Below are positions 28,742 through 38,600 of a DNA stretch of 64,000 nt, piece by piece. Made by a program: the position numbers and the translations under genes. The DNA lies in NCBI GenBank assembly GCA_039830015.1, contig CP140033.1, forward strand, positions 1 through 64,000. The letters run 5' to 3'. Source of the stretch: Buchnera aphidicola (Meitanaphis elongallis). GTDB taxonomy: Bacteria > Pseudomonadota > Gammaproteobacteria > Enterobacterales > Enterobacteriaceae. Numbering within the stretch: position 1 is the stretch's first letter; each line of letters begins with the position of its first letter. The notes below the pieces were generated by a model. That model was not told the origin of the DNA. It made no database searches and saw only the letters and a list, made by a program, of their open reading frames with translations.

Positions 28742-29545
28742 ATGTATTATCATATTATTTCATCTGATTTAGACGGAACATTATTATCTCCAGAATATCA
28801 TTTGACTGAGTATACAAAAAATGTGATTCAAACGTTAGTTAAAAAAGGAATTTATTTTGTAATAGCAACAGGTAGACATTATTCCGAAGCATATAAAATT
28901 AGAGAAAATTTGGGTGTTTCAGCTTGTCTTATTACTTCGAATGGGGCAAGAATTTATGATTTTAATGATAAATTAGTATATAGTTGCGATCTTGATAAAA
29001 AAATTGTATTAAAGCTAATTCAAATATTATCCTTGGATAAAGATGTATTAGTTCAATTATATTCTCATAATAATTGGTATATAAATAGTAATTATAATAA
29101 TAGTTCGAAATTTTTTTTATCATTAGATTTTAAATATAAATTATTTAATTACAAATATTTGCAACATCAAAACATTAGTAAAATATTTTTTACAAGTAAT
29201 AATTTCAAAAAATTGTTTCTTTTAGAAAATTATATTAATTGTCAATTTAAAAATTTAGTAAATGTTAATTTTTCTTGTTCTTCTTGTTTAGAAGTGACAG
29301 GTTACAAAGCTTCTAAAGGACACGGTCTAAAATTAGTATCTAGTTTATTAGGATTTTCATTGGAAAATTGTTTATCTTTTGGAGATGGAATGAATGATAA
29401 GGATATGTTAGAAATTTCTGGAAAAGGATGCATCGTAAAAAATGGATGTTCTATTTTAAAAAGATGTCTTCCTCACATTGAAACTATTGGCAGTAATGCA
29501 GAAGATGGAGTAGCTTGTTATTTACATAAATTGTTTTTAAACTAA
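28742..29545 (+). CDS. yigL: HAD-family phosphatase YigL
   Basis: Cof-type haloacid dehalogenase hydrolase; the E. coli protein acts on pyridoxal phosphate and sugar phosphates. The 267-residue protein (E. coli 266) keeps motif I SSDLDGTLLSPEY with the nucleophile and acid aspartates, motif II ITSNGARIYDF, the conserved lysine region ASKGHGLKLV, and motif IV FGDGMNDKDML. In E. coli yigL lies close to metE with yigM and metR between; those are missing here, and the order yigL-metE supports the assignment over other Cof paralogues. The true substrate in this cell is unknown. Confidence 0.88.
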   Translation: MYYHIISSDLDGTLLSPEYHLTEYTKNVIQTLVKKGIYFVIATGRHYSEAYKIRENLGVSACLITSNGARIYDFNDKLVYSCDLDKKIVLKLIQILSLDKDVLVQLYSHNNWYINSNYNNSSKFFLSLDFKYKLFNYKYLQHQNISKIFFTSNNFKKLFLLENYINCQFKNLVNVNFSCSSCLEVTGYKASKGHGLKLVSSLLGFSLENCLSFGDGMNDKDMLEISGKGCIVKNGCSILKRCLPHIETIGSNAEDGVACYLHKLFLN

Positions 29546-29870
29546 TTGGATATACAAGTAATATTCGTACATTGAGCTTTATTAGTTTTAATTAATAGTA
29601 GATAATTTATAGTAAATTTTTAATTTTGCAAAAGTTTTGAATTTATTAAAATATTTTGTCTTATTTGATAAATTAACAGATCTTAATTTTATCAATTGAC
29701 ATTGATTATATGTACATTAATACCATTAAACTTAGAATATTAATATTTTAAAATTTTTATTTTTAACGTTTTAATATACTTTGGATGTTTATATAAGTTA
29801 CAAATTATTGTTTTGAATGGTATTTTAATTTCGTGGTATTTTGAACATGTGTATAGGGGTTAGTCATTAT
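29546..29870 (+). promoter_or_regulatory. Spacer upstream of metE, candidate promoter
   Basis: This interval replaces E. coli yigM-metR. A perfect -35 hexamer TTGACA at 29696-29701 is followed after 16 bases by a weak -10 (TAATAC, 29718-29723), about 150 bases before the metE start. I find no MetR-type TGAA-N5-TTCA and no MetJ box. In such AT-rich DNA the promoter call is tentative. Confidence 0.35.
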
Positions 29871-32141
29871 ATGAATGTCATGAGTCATACACTAGGTTTT
29901 CCTAGAATTGGTATAAAACGTGAATTAAAAATTGCACAAGAAAATTATTGGTCTGGAAAGATTTCTGAAGACGAGTTATTATCAGTTGGAAAAATGTTAA
30001 GGCGTCGTCATTGGGATCAGCAAAAGCAAGCTGGTATTGATTTCATTCCTGTAGGTGATTTTGCTTGGTATGATCATGTTTTAGGAATGACTATGTTGTT
30101 AGGAAATGTACCGAAAAGACACAAAAATAAAAATGGTATTTTTGATTTAAACACTTTATTTCGCGTCGCTCGCGGATGTTCTGTTAATCAAGACTTAATA
30201 CTCGCGTCAGATATGACAAAATGGTTTGATACTAATTATCATTATATAGTTCCTGAGTTTGTAAAAGATACAGAATTTAATTTATCTTGGATGCAATTAC
30301 TAGAAGAAGTCGATGAAGCTTTATTATTATATGATAATGTTAAACCTGTAATTTTGGGACCATTAACTTATTTATGGTTAGGAAAAATAAAAGGTTCTTA
30401 TTTTGATAAATTAAATTTACTAAAAAAAATTATTCCAGTTTATCAGGTACTTTTATTGAAGCTTAAAAAGAAAAATATTATGTGGGTTCAAATTGATGAA
30501 CCTATTTTAGCATTAGAATTACCAGAAAAATGGAAAAGATCTTTTTATTCTGTTTATGAAAGTTTATTAGGTTATAGTAAAATATTGTTAACTACTTATT
30601 TTGGAAGTATTAATCATAATTTAGATATAATATGTAAGTTACCTGTACAGGGTTTACATGTAGATTTAATATCTGGAAAGTGTAATTTATCTTTGTTGAA
30701 TTCTCAAATTCCTGAAGAGTGGTTAGTATCTTTAGGTGTAATAAATGGAAGAAATATTTGGCGTACAGATTTAGTACAATGGTTTGTAAAATTAAAGTCA
30801 TTTTTAATGTTTAGAAAAGAAGTATGGATATCTTCTTCTTGTTCATTATTACATTCTCCTATTGATCTTGAGTATGAAAGTTCTTTAAATTTAGAAATTA
30901 AGGATTGGTTTTCTTTTTCTTTACAAAAATGTAAAGAATTATTTTTGTTAAGAAATGCATTAAATAATAATATTATAGATGAAATAAAAACATGGAGTGA
31001 GCCAATTTATGCTCGCAGTAATTCACGTTTAGTGAATAATATTTTAGTACAAGCTAGAGTTAATGAATTATCGCAATATGATAATAAGAGGAAAAGCGTA
31101 TATTCTGTTAGGAATAAACATCAGAAAATAAAGCTAAATTTGCCTGTTCTTCCAACTACTACTATAGGTTCTTTTCCACAAACAGAAGAAATAAGACAGT
31201 TACGATTTAATTTTAAAACAGGGAAGATAGGTCATAAAGAATATCAGAATGAGTTACGTAAACATATATCGTTAGCTATTACTATTCAAGAAAATTTAGA
31301 TCTCGACGTTTTAGTACACGGTGAATTTGAAAGAAATGATATGGTAGAGTATTTTGGTGAAAATTTAAATGGTTTCGCGTTTACCGAAAACGGTTGGGTT
31401 CAAAGTTATGGATCAAGATGTGTGAAACCACCTATTATTATCGGAGATATTAGCCGTTCTAAATCGATTACTGTGGAATGGATTACATATGCACAATCTT
31501 TAACCAAAAAACCAGTAAAAGGCATGTTAACTGGTCCTATAACTATTTTATGTTGGTCTTTTTTAAGAGAAGATTTGTCTAAAGAAGATATAGCAAAACA
31601 AATAGCGTTATCTTTACGTGATGAAGTATTAGAATTGGAAAGTCAAGGAATCGGTATTATTCAGATTGACGAACCAGCTTTAAGAGAAGGTTTACCATTA
31701 CGTCGTAGTTTATGGAATCAGTATTTTTCTTGGGCAATTGAGTCTTTTCGATTAACTTATTCTGGTGTAAGGGATGATACACAAATTCATACGCATATGT
31801 GTTATTGTGAATTTAATGATATCATGGATGCTATTGTTTTATTGGATGTAGATGTCATTACTATTGAAACATCACGTTCTGATATGGAATTATTGGAATT
31901 TTTTAAAAATTTTGAGTATCCTAATGAGATTGGTCCAGGTGTATATGATGTTCATTCACCTAATGTACCTAATGTACAATGGATGATTTCGTTATTAAGA
32001 AAAGCTATAAATCATATTCCAATACAGAGATTGTGGATTAATCCTGATTGTGGGTTAAAAACTAGAAATTGGGAAGTTACTAAACTAGCATTAAAGAATA
32101 TGGTTAAAGCAGCAAAGATTATTAGAAAAGATTATAGTTAG
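29871..32141 (+). CDS. metE: Cobalamin-independent methionine synthase MetE
   Basis: Transfers the methyl group of 5-methyltetrahydrofolate triglutamate to homocysteine, the last step to methionine. I chose the ATG at 29871 because MNVMSHTLGFPRIGIKREL aligns base for base with the E. coli start and AGGGG lies 11 bases upstream; an in-frame TTG (29841) and ATGs at 29847 and 29880 are less likely. The length is 756 residues (E. coli 753). Zinc ligands are in place: HMCYC, a downstream glutamate, and the cysteine of NPDCGLKTR. GSFPQTEEIRQ and QIDEPALREGLPLR are family signatures. MetF, which supplies the methyl donor, is encoded at 51 kb. Confidence 0.97.
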   Translation: MNVMSHTLGFPRIGIKRELKIAQENYWSGKISEDELLSVGKMLRRRHWDQQKQAGIDFIPVGDFAWYDHVLGMTMLLGNVPKRHKNKNGIFDLNTLFRVARGCSVNQDLILASDMTKWFDTNYHYIVPEFVKDTEFNLSWMQLLEEVDEALLLYDNVKPVILGPLTYLWLGKIKGSYFDKLNLLKKIIPVYQVLLLKLKKKNIMWVQIDEPILALELPEKWKRSFYSVYESLLGYSKILLTTYFGSINHNLDIICKLPVQGLHVDLISGKCNLSLLNSQIPEEWLVSLGVINGRNIWRTDLVQWFVKLKSFLMFRKEVWISSSCSLLHSPIDLEYESSLNLEIKDWFSFSLQKCKELFLLRNALNNNIIDEIKTWSEPIYARSNSRLVNNILVQARVNELSQYDNKRKSVYSVRNKHQKIKLNLPVLPTTTIGSFPQTEEIRQLRFNFKTGKIGHKEYQNELRKHISLAITIQENLDLDVLVHGEFERNDMVEYFGENLNGFAFTENGWVQSYGSRCVKPPIIIGDISRSKSITVEWITYAQSLTKKPVKGMLTGPITILCWSFLREDLSKEDIAKQIALSLRDEVLELESQGIGIIQIDEPALREGLPLRRSLWNQYFSWAIESFRLTYSGVRDDTQIHTHMCYCEFNDIMDAIVLLDVDVITIETSRSDMELLEFFKNFEYPNEIGPGVYDVHSPNVPNVQWMISLLRKAINHIPIQRLWINPDCGLKTRNWEVTKLALKNMVKAAKIIRKDYS

Positions 32142-32146
32142 AATTC

Positions 32147-32197
32147 ATATGATTAAAAAAACGATGTTGTTGCTAAACATCGTTTTTTTAATCATAT
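32147..32197 (+). terminator. Very strong intrinsic terminator of metE
   Basis: A perfect 22-bp stem (32147-32168 with 32176-32197) and a 7-base loop (GTTGCTA) begin six bases after the metE stop. The stem core is ACGATGTT/AACATCGT and the descending arm contains a T7 run. It is the longest perfect hairpin that I found in the window. Confidence 0.88.
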
Positions 32198-32541
32198 TGG
32201 TTTATTTTAATTTTATGATTTTAAAAATATAACTTTTTTATTTTTAGTTGTTTTGACACGTGACTATTATTTGTACAATTAACATTATTTACTACAATAT
32301 TTATTTTTAATTTTTTATTGAAAATTATGTTTAATTAGTAGTTTATGTCTTAATTTTTGTTTGAATTGATTTTTTGAACTTATTTTATAAGTTTAATAAA
32401 ACGCATACAATTTTAAAGTCGATTTTAATAATTATATAATGATGCTAAATAAAGGAAGTGAATAACATGATTATATTTTAGGGTTGTTGTTTTATTGAAA
32501 ATAATATTGAATTATTTATATTAGTATAAAGTGTTACAAGT
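32198..32541. other. AT-rich spacer between metE and yicC
   Basis: No gene is visible between these convergent genes. An AAAGGAAGTG ribosome-binding-like stretch stands eight bases before an ATG at 32467, but the frame stops after four codons, so at most this is a gene relic. Confidence 0.55.
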
Positions 32542-33405
32542 TTATTCAATATTTTGGCTTTGTTCTCTAATTTGTTCGATTAATACTTTGATTTCTATTA
32601 CAGAAGAATGAATATCAAAATGTGAAGATTTAGAAGATAACGTATTAATTTCTCGATTTAATTCTTGCATAATAAAATCTAGTTTTCTTCCAATTGGTTC
32701 TTTATTTTCTAGTATAGAAAAAGTTTTTAAAACATGTATCTCGATTCTGTCTAGTTCTTCTGAAATATCGGTCTTTTGTATTATAAAAAATAATTCTTGA
32801 TTTAGTCTATTTGGATCAATGTCTATTTTTAGTTCTTCTATTTTGTCTGAGATCTTTTGTTTTTGCCATTTTATAATTTGAGTTATATTGTTTTTTATAG
32901 TTTTTACATTGTTTTGTATGAAAAACAATTTTGTTTCTATTAATTTTTTAAGATTAATTCCTTCATTTTTTCTAAAATTTAATAATCTTTTTATAGTTTT
33001 TTTTAATAATCCCGGTAATTCAGAAGAAATTTGGTCTATATTATCATTTTTTGAATTTATTACTCCTGGCCAGTTTAATAAATCAATTATGTTTATTATT
33101 CCATTTGGTACATTTAATTTAATATATTTAATATGTTTTACTAATTGTTTTACTAAAGTGGTATTAATAGATTTGTTTGGAATCGCATATTTATTAGATT
33201 CAAATTGTAAATTGCATTCTATTTTCCCTCGGTTCAAATTAGATCTAATATGTTGACGGATCCATGGTTCTAGTTCTCTAAATTCTTCTGATAACCTAAG
33301 ATTAATTTCTAAATAACGATGATTAAATGAACGAATCTCAAAAATGGCGCTACCCCATGCTCTGTTAATTTTTTCTTTTGCATAGCCTGTCATGCTATAA
33401 ATCAT
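32542..33405 (-). CDS. yicC: YicC/YloC-family protein (probable endoribonuclease)
   Basis: The protein has 287 residues, exactly the E. coli YicC length, and aligns along its whole extent: MIYSMTGYAKEKINRAWGSA at the start, LEINLRLSEEFRELEP, and the C-terminal signature GRKLDFIMQELNREINTLSSK followed by IEIKVLIEQIREQSQNIE. Members of this family have been reported as endoribonucleases acting on RNA ends. A GAGG sequence precedes the ATG. It is 76 bases downstream of purH on the same strand. Its survival in so small a genome argues for a central RNA role (inference). Confidence 0.93.
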   Translation of the reverse strand: MIYSMTGYAKEKINRAWGSAIFEIRSFNHRYLEINLRLSEEFRELEPWIRQHIRSNLNRGKIECNLQFESNKYAIPNKSINTTLVKQLVKHIKYIKLNVPNGIINIIDLLNWPGVINSKNDNIDQISSELPGLLKKTIKRLLNFRKNEGINLKKLIETKLFFIQNNVKTIKNNITQIIKWQKQKISDKIEELKIDIDPNRLNQELFFIIQKTDISEELDRIEIHVLKTFSILENKEPIGRKLDFIMQELNREINTLSSKSSHFDIHSSVIEIKVLIEQIREQSQNIE

Positions 33406-33481
33406 AACTTAAACCTCTTTAAATCTTAGTGTTAACAAAGATCTTTTTATATATAAATGTATCATCTAAATTGATAGTTTT

Positions 33482-35044
33482 TTAGTGTTTAAAATATCTT
33501 TTGTTTGAAAAAATCATAGAAATATTATGTTTGTTAACAGACGAAATTATTTCTTTATCTCTTATAGATCCTCCAGGCTGAATAATGCAAGAAGTTCCTT
33601 GTGTAGCAAGGACGTCAATACTATCTTTAAATGGAAAAAAAGCGTCAGATGCAACAATAGATTTTTTCAGGTTTATCTTTTTATCTTTGGCTTTCATTAC
33701 TGCAACTTTAATGGCATCAATACGACTAGTTTGTCCTGCTCCAATGCTTATTGTTTTTAAGTCTCGAACGCATACTATAGCATTAGATTTTAGATATTTG
33801 ACAATTTTTAAGGCAAATGTAGCATCATATATCTCTTTTTGCGTTGGTTGCTTGTTACTAACTATTTTCCAATCTTTATGATTTATGTCATTATAAGAAT
33901 TGGTTTGTAATAAGAATGCTGTATTTATTGATTTTATGTCTAACTTGTTTACTTTTTGATATTTATCGCAATATTTTAATATTCTTATATTTTTCTTTTT
34001 AGAAAATATATTTAGTGCTGAATCAGTGATATCTGGAATTGCAATTAGTTCTACAAATTGTTGATTTACTATAGTTTCTGCTGTTTTTTTATGTATCGTA
34101 CTATTAAAAGCAATTATTCCCCCAAATGATGAGATAGGATCTGACTCGTAAGCAGATAAATAGGCAGAAAGATCATTATTTGAAATCGCTACTCCACATG
34201 GGTTTCCATGTTTTATTATTGCGCAGGCTGGATCTTTAAATTCTTGAACGCAAGATATAGCTATGTCAACATCAGACATATTATTATAAGATAAAGTTTT
34301 TCCTTGCATTTGGATAACATTATAATTATAAGATAAATTTGTGTACAATCCTGCTTGTTGATGTTTATTTTCTCCATATGCTAGATCTTGCTTTTTTTTA
34401 AATATGTAATTTAAATAATTAGGAAAAGTATTAGAAGAAGAATTTTTGTTATTTAGGTTTGAAAAATGTTCTACTATACTATAATCGTAATTAAAGACAT
34501 ATTGAAGAGCAGTATAAGCTAATTTTATACGTGTTTTGTGTGAAATTTGATTATTGTTTTTATTTAGTTCTTTAAGAATGTTACAATAATCATTGTTATT
34601 AGTTGCAATAGTAACGTGGTTGTAGTTTTTTGCAGAAGCTCGAACTATAGTTGGCCCTCCGATATCAATAAATTCAAGTATGTCATCAAAATTTGTGTTT
34701 TTCTTATTTAACATTTGAACAAATGGATAAAAATTTATTACAACTAAATCCATTTGAACTATTTGATATTTGTTTAATGTATCTTGATCTTGTTCTGGGC
34801 GTGCTAGTATTCCAGCATATATTTTATGATGGAGTGTTTTAACTCTTCCGCACATGATTTCAGGAAAATTAGTATATTTAGAAATATTGGTTGATTTTAT
34901 TCCTGCATTTTTTAATGCTTTTCTAGTTCCAGATGTAGAAAATAAATTGATTTTCTTTTGAGTAAGTTTCCTAGCAAATTCTATAATTCCAGTTTTATCA
35001 AAGACACTGATTAACGCATTTCGTATTATTGTATTTTTTTTCAT
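33482..35044 (-). CDS. purH: Bifunctional AICAR transformylase / IMP cyclohydrolase PurH
   Basis: Last two steps of purine synthesis: AICAR plus 10-formyl-THF to FAICAR, then ring closure to IMP. AICAR is also a by-product of histidine synthesis, which would justify keeping the gene even if the rest of the pathway is lost. The protein has 520 residues (E. coli 529). The N-terminal MGS-like cyclohydrolase has ALISVFDKTGIIEFA and STSGTRKAL; the transformylase has the KHGNPCGVA motif, SFGGIIAFN, and GAGQTSRIDA with FFPFKDSID. purD, its E. coli operon partner, is absent. Confidence 0.96.
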   Translation of the reverse strand: MKKNTIIRNALISVFDKTGIIEFARKLTQKKINLFSTSGTRKALKNAGIKSTNISKYTNFPEIMCGRVKTLHHKIYAGILARPEQDQDTLNKYQIVQMDLVVINFYPFVQMLNKKNTNFDDILEFIDIGGPTIVRASAKNYNHVTIATNNNDYCNILKELNKNNNQISHKTRIKLAYTALQYVFNYDYSIVEHFSNLNNKNSSSNTFPNYLNYIFKKKQDLAYGENKHQQAGLYTNLSYNYNVIQMQGKTLSYNNMSDVDIAISCVQEFKDPACAIIKHGNPCGVAISNNDLSAYLSAYESDPISSFGGIIAFNSTIHKKTAETIVNQQFVELIAIPDITDSALNIFSKKKNIRILKYCDKYQKVNKLDIKSINTAFLLQTNSYNDINHKDWKIVSNKQPTQKEIYDATFALKIVKYLKSNAIVCVRDLKTISIGAGQTSRIDAIKVAVMKAKDKKINLKKSIVASDAFFPFKDSIDVLATQGTSCIIQPGGSIRDKEIISSVNKHNISMIFSNKRYFKH

Positions 35045-35606
35045 ATTTTATGTTTATTACAATTTTATTGATATGAATTTATATTAAAATGTAACTTTAT
35101 TATTTTTGAGAACGTATTAATATAAATGTTAGTATTTTATGTATTTTGTATATTAATTATTATATTGAAACATTTTGTACTATTTTAGTGTTATAGTATG
35201 TATGGTTGATATAATTATAATTAGTGTTTATATTTTTGTCTGAATTGTAATGTTTTTCTAATTAATAATTAATGGTACATTTTATTTATAATAATAGCTT
35301 TTAAACAGTTAAATAGTTAATTTTAAAAATCATTATTATGTTGTTAGTTAATCGATATCAATTAATAATATGTTTAAGTTCTCTAAATTTTGAATTTTGT
35401 TTTTTTAAATTATATATGTTTTATATGAAGCATAAATTTAGTAGTAGTTCTAATAATTCAAATAAATGTTTTAATAATGGTGTGAAATTTGTGATTTTTT
35501 AATTTGAAAAAAGATTATATCAAGTAACTTTTTATAATATGTTTAATATGTTTTACATGAAAATATTGATTGTAATTTGAATTAATTTGTTTTTTATAAA
35601 ATAAAT
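35045..35606. other. 0.56 kb spacer between purH and rpoC
   Basis: No ORF, tRNA or gene remnant is recognisable. As I recall, hupA (HU protein) occupies this interval in the pea aphid Buchnera; there is no trace of it here. The stretch must contain the purH promoter and the rpoC 3' end, whose terminator is listed separately. Confidence 0.55.
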
Positions 35607-35651
35607 ATAAAAAACAAACATTTAAATACACAGTAAATGTTTGTTTTTTAT
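35607..35651 (-). terminator. Intrinsic terminator of the rpoBC operon
   Basis: An 18-bp perfect stem (35607-35624 with 35634-35651) with a 9-base loop lies just after the rpoC stop on the minus strand. The core is ACAAACATTTA/TAAATGTTTGT, and the distal arm read on the minus strand ends in a T6 run. Confidence 0.85.
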
Positions 35652-35657
35652 TAAAAT

Positions 35658-38600
35658 TCATAAAGTAGAATTTAACAATTCTGATAAATTAGCAGATGCT
35701 TCTTCTGCGCTAATAGAAGGTGACAAATTAGAATTTATATTTTCTTTTCGACGATGATTCAACCGTTTCTTATGATAAGCATATCCTGTTCCTGCAGGAA
35801 TTAAACGTCCTACAATAACATTTTCTTTTAGTCCTCTTAGTTCGTCTTTTTTTCCTGCTACTGCTGATTCAGTTAATACTCTTGTTGTTTCTTGAAAAGA
35901 GGCTGCAGATATAAATGATTCTGTTGCAAGAGAAGCTTTGGTAATACCTAATAAATCTCTAGAAAATGTTGCTAATGTTTTTCTTTTATCTTGAAGTTTT
36001 TGATTTGATATCTTTATTCGAGAATATTCTACTTGTTCTCCATTTAAAAATTCTGAATTTCCAGATTGAATAATTGTAGCTTTTCGTAACATTTGTCTGA
36101 TTATAACTTCAATATGTTTATCATTGATTTTAACTCCTTGAAGACGATATACTTCTTGTACTTCGTTTACAATGTATTTTGTTACAGCTTGAATTCCTCT
36201 TAATCTTAAAATGTCATGAGGTGATTCTGGTCCATCAGATATAATGTCACCTTTTTCTACTCTTTCTCCTTCAAATACGTTTAATTGTCTCCATTTTGGA
36301 ATCATTTCCTCGTAAGGATTATTTCCGTCATATGGTGTAATAATTAATCTTCTTTTTCCTTTAGTATTTTTTCCGAAAGAAATAAAACCACTAATTTCAG
36401 CTAAAATGGCTAGTTCTTTAGGACGACGTGCTTCGAAAAGGTCTGCTACTCGTGGTAATCCTCCAGTAATATCTTTAGTTCCTCCTGATTCTTGAGGTAT
36501 CCTAGCTAAAGTGTCTCCTGATCTAATTTGAGCATTATTTTCAACTTGTACTATAGCCTTTCCTGGTAAGAAATATTGTGCTGGCATATCGGTATCAGTA
36601 ATTAAAACATCAGTATTATCAGCATTAATAATTTTTAACGATGGTCTTAAATCTTTTCCCAGTGTTGTTCGTTCTGATGTATCAAGTATTACTATAGATG
36701 TTAGACCTGTTAGTTCATCGGTTTGTCTAGTAATACTTTGTCCGTCGATCATGTCAATGAATTTAATATATCCGTTTACTTCAGAAATTACTGGAATAGT
36801 ATGGGGATCCCATTTCGCTACTATTTCTCCTGGTTGTACCTTTTCTTTGTTTTGTTTAGCTATTATAGAACCGTATGGCACTTTATAACTTTCTTTTGTT
36901 CTTTTAACTTCATCAATAATTTTTAATTCAACATTACGTGAAGTAATTATTATTTTTCCTTCAGAGTTAATTACGGATTTAGCATTATTGAGTTTTATTA
37001 TTCCAAAATTTTTAACTTGTATATTAGATTCTGTAGCTATTCTTGAAGCAGCACCTCCAATATGAAAAGTACGCATTGTAAGTTGTGTGCCTGGTTCTCC
37101 AATAGATTGTGCAGCAATTACTCCAATTGCTTCACCTTTTTCAACTATTTTTCCTCTAGCTAAATCTCTTCCATAACACTGAGCACAAACACCAAAATTT
37201 GTTTCACAATTTACTACTGATCTTACCCTCACACTATCTATAGAATATTTTTCTAAAGTATCACACCATTTTTCATTTAGTAGCGTGTTTCTAGGTATTA
37301 ATATATTAGTAGAATAAGATTCTAAAATGTTATTTGCTGTAACACGACCTAAAACTTTTTCTCTTAATGGTTCTTTAATATCTCCTCCTTCTATGACAGC
37401 AGTCATAATAATACCTTCATGTGTATTGCAATCATCTTCAGTAACTACTAGGTCTTGAGCGACGTCAACTAAACGACGAGTTAAATATCCTGAGTTTGCA
37501 GTTTTTAAAGCAGTGTCAGCTAATCCTTTTCTTGCACCATGAGTAGAAATAAAATATTGTAATACATTTAATCCTTCTCTAAAATTTGCTGTAATAGGTG
37601 TTTCAATAATGGAACCGTCTGGTTTTGCCATTAATCCTCTCATTCCAGCTAATTGTCTAATTTGAGCTGTTGATCCTCTTGCACCAGAATCCGCCATCAT
37701 AAAGATATTGTTAAAAGAAATTTGTTGTACTACTTTTCCTTTTTTGTTAATCACAGATTCTGTAGATAAATTTTTCATCATTGCTTTTGCAACACGTTCG
37801 TTAGCTGCTGCCCAAATGTCAATAACTTTGTTATATCTTTCTCCAGAAGTGACAAGTCCTGATTGAAATTGATCTTGTATTTCAGCTACTTCAATTTCAG
37901 CTTCTGTTATGATATCGGCTTTTTTCGTTGGAATCATCATGTCGTCAATTCCTACTGATGCACCGGATCGTGCAGCATAAGCGAATCCTGTATACATAAT
38001 TTGATCAGCGAAATTTACAGTTGATTTTAAACCTAAGATACGATAGCAGATATTAAGCATAGTAGAAATAGATTTCTTACCTAATATTTGATTGACTATA
38101 GAGAAAGGTAATCCTTTTGGAACAATCATCCATAGAATTGCTCTTCCTATAGTAGTGTTTACAATTTTTTTTGTTTGCACAAATGTTTTGTTTTCTTTAA
38201 GAACATATTCTGATATTCTTGTTTTTACTTTAGCATGAAGTTCAGCTAATCCCATTCGATATACTCTTTCTGCTTCCTTTGGATCGTTTAGTATCATGCC
38301 TTCTCCTTTTACATTAATTTTTTCTCGAGTCATATAATAAAGTCCTAATACGACGTCTTGAGAAGGTACGATAATAGGTTCTCCATTAGCAGGTGATAGA
38401 ATGTTATTAATAGACATCATTAATGAGCGTGCTTCTAGTTGTGCTTCTAATGTTAGAGGAACGTGTACTGCCATTTGATCTCCATCAAAATCTGCATTAT
38501 ATGCTGCACATACTAATGGATGTAATTGTATAGCTTTGCCTTCAACTAGTACTGGTTCGAAAGCTTGAATACCTAATCGATGTAAAGTAGGTGCTCGATT

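Noticed and set aside
32452..32478. Good ribosome-binding sequence before ATG at 32467
   Set aside because: The frame stops after four codons; at best it is a relic of a lost gene.
33527..33881. Two overlapping plus-strand ORFs opposite purH
   Set aside because: Both lie within the well-supported purH coding sequence and read as shadows of its codons.
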